DNA from: Porphyromonadaceae bacterium
GTDB taxonomy: Bacteria; Bacteroidota; Bacteroidia; Bacteroidales; Tannerellaceae
Direction of reading: 5' to 3'
Assembly (NCBI GenBank): GCA_003517945.1
Contig: DOZP01000097.1
Location: forward strand, 2,071 to 11,004
DNA: 8,934 nucleotides
The position numbers and the translations under genes are program-made. This document shows, in pieces, positions 7,084-8,934 of the stretch. A model generated the notes under the pieces. It saw only the letters and a program-made list of their open reading frames with translations. It ran no database searches and was not told where the DNA came from. The stretch's first letter is position 1; every line of letters begins with the position of its first letter.

Positions 7084-8325
7084 ATGAGTAAAATAAGGAT
7101 TAAAAATTTTGGACCTATCAAAGATGGTTATCAAGGAAATGACGGATGGCTTGATATAAATAAAGTTACAGTCTTTGTTGGCAATCAAGGGTCTGGAAAA
7201 AGTACGATAGCCAAGCTTATTTCTACCTTTAGTTGGATTGAAAAGGCTTTAACCCGTGGTGTTTATGACAAAAAATGGTTTGAAAGAAAAGATATAAATC
7301 GCTTCAAAAGTCAATTTTTGCCTTATCATAGGCTTGGGTTTGCAGATACTAAGAAAGATGACACATATCTTAAACCAAACTCCATAGTTGAATATCAAGG
7401 CGATGCCTATTACATAAAATACGAAAAGGGCACGATGTTAATCACAGAAACTTCGAATGGAATTTACTCGTTACCTCAAATTATGTATGTACCAGCCGAA
7501 AGAAATTTTCTAACATATATTAAAGATGCCGGAGAGTTACGTTTGTCAGGCGCCTTACGGGATTTCAATACTGAATATGAAAAAGCAAAAAATAGCTTGA
7601 AAGACTTCTCTTTACCAATTAATAATATTGATGTTGAATATAATAAACAATATGATAATCTTTATTTGCGAGGAAAGGACTATAAAATTGAAATAACAGA
7701 GGCTGCAAGTGGCTTTCAATCGTTCGTTCCACTATATTTAGTTTCCAGTTTTTTGGCCAAATCAATAAAAGTGAGCGAAAGTAAAGAAACTATGAGTAGT
7801 AAAGAAAAACTTCGTTTTGAAAAGGGGGTACAGGATATATGGAATAATAAAAACCTAACCGACGAACAGCGCACCGTGGCTATTTCTGCATTATCCTCAA
7901 AATTCAATAAATCTTCCTTTGTGAATATAGTTGAAGAACCCGAGCAAAACCTTTTTCCTTCTTCTCAGTGGGAAATGCTACAATCTTTATTGGAATTCAA
8001 TAATATGAGTATTGAAAACAGATTGATTTTAACAACCCATAGCCCTTATTTAATTAGCTATTTGACTTTGTCTGTTAAAGCGGGATTTTTAAAATCGAAA
8101 ATACAAACAGATGATCTAAAATCAGAATTGGAGAGAATTGTTTCATTAAATTCGACTATAAATTCAGGTGGTTTGTCAATTTATGAATTGGATGAAGAGA
8201 ATGGTACTATTCATTCTCTCGAAACTTATAACGGATTGCCTTCTGATGCAAACACATTGAATGAAAAATTGGATGAAAGCAATGAACTGTTTGCTAAATT
8301 GTTAGAAATTCAGAAACAGTTATGA
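7084..8325 (+). CDS. AAA15/OLD-like ATPase, candidate defence ATPase
   Basis: 413 residues from ATG 7084 after an A/T-rich leader. The N-terminus (IRIKNFGPIKD) is typical of the SMC/OLD/AAA15 ATPase group. Visible motifs: Walker A GNQGSGKST at 33-41; the VPAERNF segment at 136-142, common in this group; a signature-like EAASGFQS at 206-213; Walker B IVEEPE at 282-287 with Glu285 as likely catalytic base, followed by QNLFP; and switch His319 in TTHSPYL. The ATP site looks complete. About 80 residues follow the switch with no TOPRIM nuclease motifs, unlike full OLD proteins. It probably works as a dimeric ATP-driven sensor or clamp acting with the next gene's product, whose start overlaps its stop (ATGA). 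GC content is well below that of the upstream genes, suggesting horizontal gain. A defence role is inferred; a housekeeping ATPase cannot be excluded. Confidence 0.85.
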   Translation: MSKIRIKNFGPIKDGYQGNDGWLDINKVTVFVGNQGSGKSTIAKLISTFSWIEKALTRGVYDKKWFERKDINRFKSQFLPYHRLGFADTKKDDTYLKPNSIVEYQGDAYYIKYEKGTMLITETSNGIYSLPQIMYVPAERNFLTYIKDAGELRLSGALRDFNTEYEKAKNSLKDFSLPINNIDVEYNKQYDNLYLRGKDYKIEITEAASGFQSFVPLYLVSSFLAKSIKVSESKETMSSKEKLRFEKGVQDIWNNKNLTDEQRTVAISALSSKFNKSSFVNIVEEPEQNLFPSSQWEMLQSLLEFNNMSIENRLILTTHSPYLISYLTLSVKAGFLKSKIQTDDLKSELERIVSLNSTINSGGLSIYELDEENGTIHSLETYNGLPSDANTLNEKLDESNELFAKLLEIQKQL

Positions 8326-8894
8326 GTACAAAGAAAAGAAAGAATGAGTTAAAAAAGGAAAGGCGAGAAAAGCAAAAAAGACAAAAAAGCAAATCCAAAA
8401 ATATGAGTTTTTTTGATTCAGAATATCAATATATATCCACAAAAAGAACTTTTGGTCTTTGTGATGACGAACCACCTCCACACAAACCTGCATATCTTGA
8501 TGAAACGAATGGAAGTAAATGGATTGCAATTGTGGCAAATGACGCCCAATTGGAAGTGAAATTTGTTGCTTTAGATCACTGCATTAAACTATTAAAATCT
8601 GATGGCAAAACAGCAGACAGATGTAGCGATGGACTTTTAACATATAATTCTACAATTATTTTTGTAGAATTAACTACAGCAACTCATAAGAACTGGAAAT
8701 CGGACAAAGATGAGCAACTTCGTATTACTATTAGCCATTTTGAAAAAACAAAGGAAGCTAAACAGTATGACGTTAAAAAAGCATATATAGCGAATAGTAA
8801 GAAGATACTTAGATCAAGTTATCAATCAAGAATGGATAAGTTTCTGAGTGAAACAGGTTATGATTTAAGAATTGAGAATAGGATAGTTATATAA
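8322..8894 (+). CDS. Partner of the ATPase; basic N-terminus, PD-(D/E)xK-like core
   Basis: 190 residues; I cannot name a family with certainty. The ATG overlaps the ATPase stop (ATGA), which suggests coupled translation and a shared complex. Residues 4-26 hold 14 Lys/Arg and look disordered and nucleic-acid binding. The rest appears globular: a strand/helix region (EVKFVALDHCIKLL), then CSDGLL with Asp103, a hydrophobic strand and VELT at 115-118, then EQLRITISHF. The spacing from Asp103 to Glu116 and the following helix resemble the D...(D/E)xK core of restriction-like nucleases, but the expected Lys118 is Thr. It may therefore be a variant or inactive nuclease fold, or something else. An internal ATG at 8403 (Met28) is a possible alternative start that would drop the basic tail. 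There is no signal peptide or membrane helix. GC is very low (about 23% in 8401-8460). Confidence 0.75.
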   Translation: MSTKKRKNELKKERREKQKRQKSKSKNMSFFDSEYQYISTKRTFGLCDDEPPPHKPAYLDETNGSKWIAIVANDAQLEVKFVALDHCIKLLKSDGKTADRCSDGLLTYNSTIIFVELTTATHKNWKSDKDEQLRITISHFEKTKEAKQYDVKKAYIANSKKILRSSYQSRMDKFLSETGYDLRIENRIVI

Positions 8895-8934
8895 GACCAC
8901 ATCCGCAATTAGATACGTAGCCGCAATGCCCTTG
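8887..8934 (-). CDS. Possible 3' end of a converging Cys/Gly-rich gene
   Basis: Read on the minus strand from the window edge, one frame gives QGHCGYVSNCGCGLI and stops at TAA (8889-8887), overlapping the 3' end of the plus-strand gene by 8 bp. Three cysteines and four glycines in 15 residues is unusual for random sequence and could be a metal site or a small secreted peptide end. Sixteen codons prove little; only the flanking sequence could show whether the frame continues. Confidence 0.15.
   Translation of the reverse strand, partial: QGHCGYVSNCGCGLI

Noticed and set aside
8348..8400. Repeat array or CRISPR-like structure in the A-rich tract
   Set aside because: The short AAAAAAG-type similarity comes from Lys/Arg codons in a basic tail; there is no regular repeat unit or spacer.
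7084..8894. PARIS (AriA/AriB) or OLD nuclease assignment
   Set aside because: The ATPase type fits loosely, but neither protein shows the acidic TOPRIM motifs these systems need, and the partner is smaller and unlike AriB.

Overview
The window looks like a piece of a Bacteroidales (Bacteroidota) chromosome. Supporting signs are mid-to-low GC, mostly absent Shine-Dalgarno sequences with A/T-rich leaders, a TAnnTTTG-type -7 box, and a Bacteroidota-style lipoprotein signal. This is inferred from sequence character and protein style; no marker gene fixes the genus.

Region 1 (1-6973, + strand) is a tightly packed operon of five genes. (i) The 3' end of an iron-sulfur oxidoreductase carries three separate groups of four cysteines. 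(ii) A PQQ-like beta-propeller lipoprotein follows. (iii) Next is an ABC-transporter ATPase of the LolD/MacB/YbbA class. (iv) Its partner is a 1065-residue FtsX-type permease with about ten membrane segments. (v) Last is a family 4 glycosyltransferase. Gaps are 11 bp, 27 bp, a 4 bp overlap and 26 bp, and both the permease and the glycosyltransferase start at TTG. From memory, related sets of genes (propeller, ABC/FtsX, GT4 with a YCGxCxRDN N-terminus, FAD/Fe-S protein) also occur in Planctomycetes. If that holds, this is a conserved envelope-linked module whose biochemical function is, to my knowledge, unassigned.

Region 2 (6974-7083) is the only sizeable spacer, 110 bp and A/T-rich. It holds a good -7 promoter match and a perfect 12-bp palindrome just upstream of the next start codon.

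Region 3 (7084-8894, + strand) is a two-gene unit of clearly lower GC, about 33% in hand-counted lines against roughly 45-50% for most of region 1. It encodes an OLD/AAA15-type ATPase with an intact nucleotide-binding site, joined by an ATGA stop/start overlap to a 190-residue protein. That second protein has a highly basic N-terminus and a PD-(D/E)xK-like core in which the expected lysine is threonine. The layout (own promoter, coupled ATPase plus small effector-like partner, foreign composition) resembles two-gene phage-defence modules, but it matches none I can name with confidence. It is the best candidate here for an undescribed system.

The last 40 bases contain no gene that can be established. 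A short minus-strand open frame rich in Cys and Gly may be the 3' end of a converging gene.
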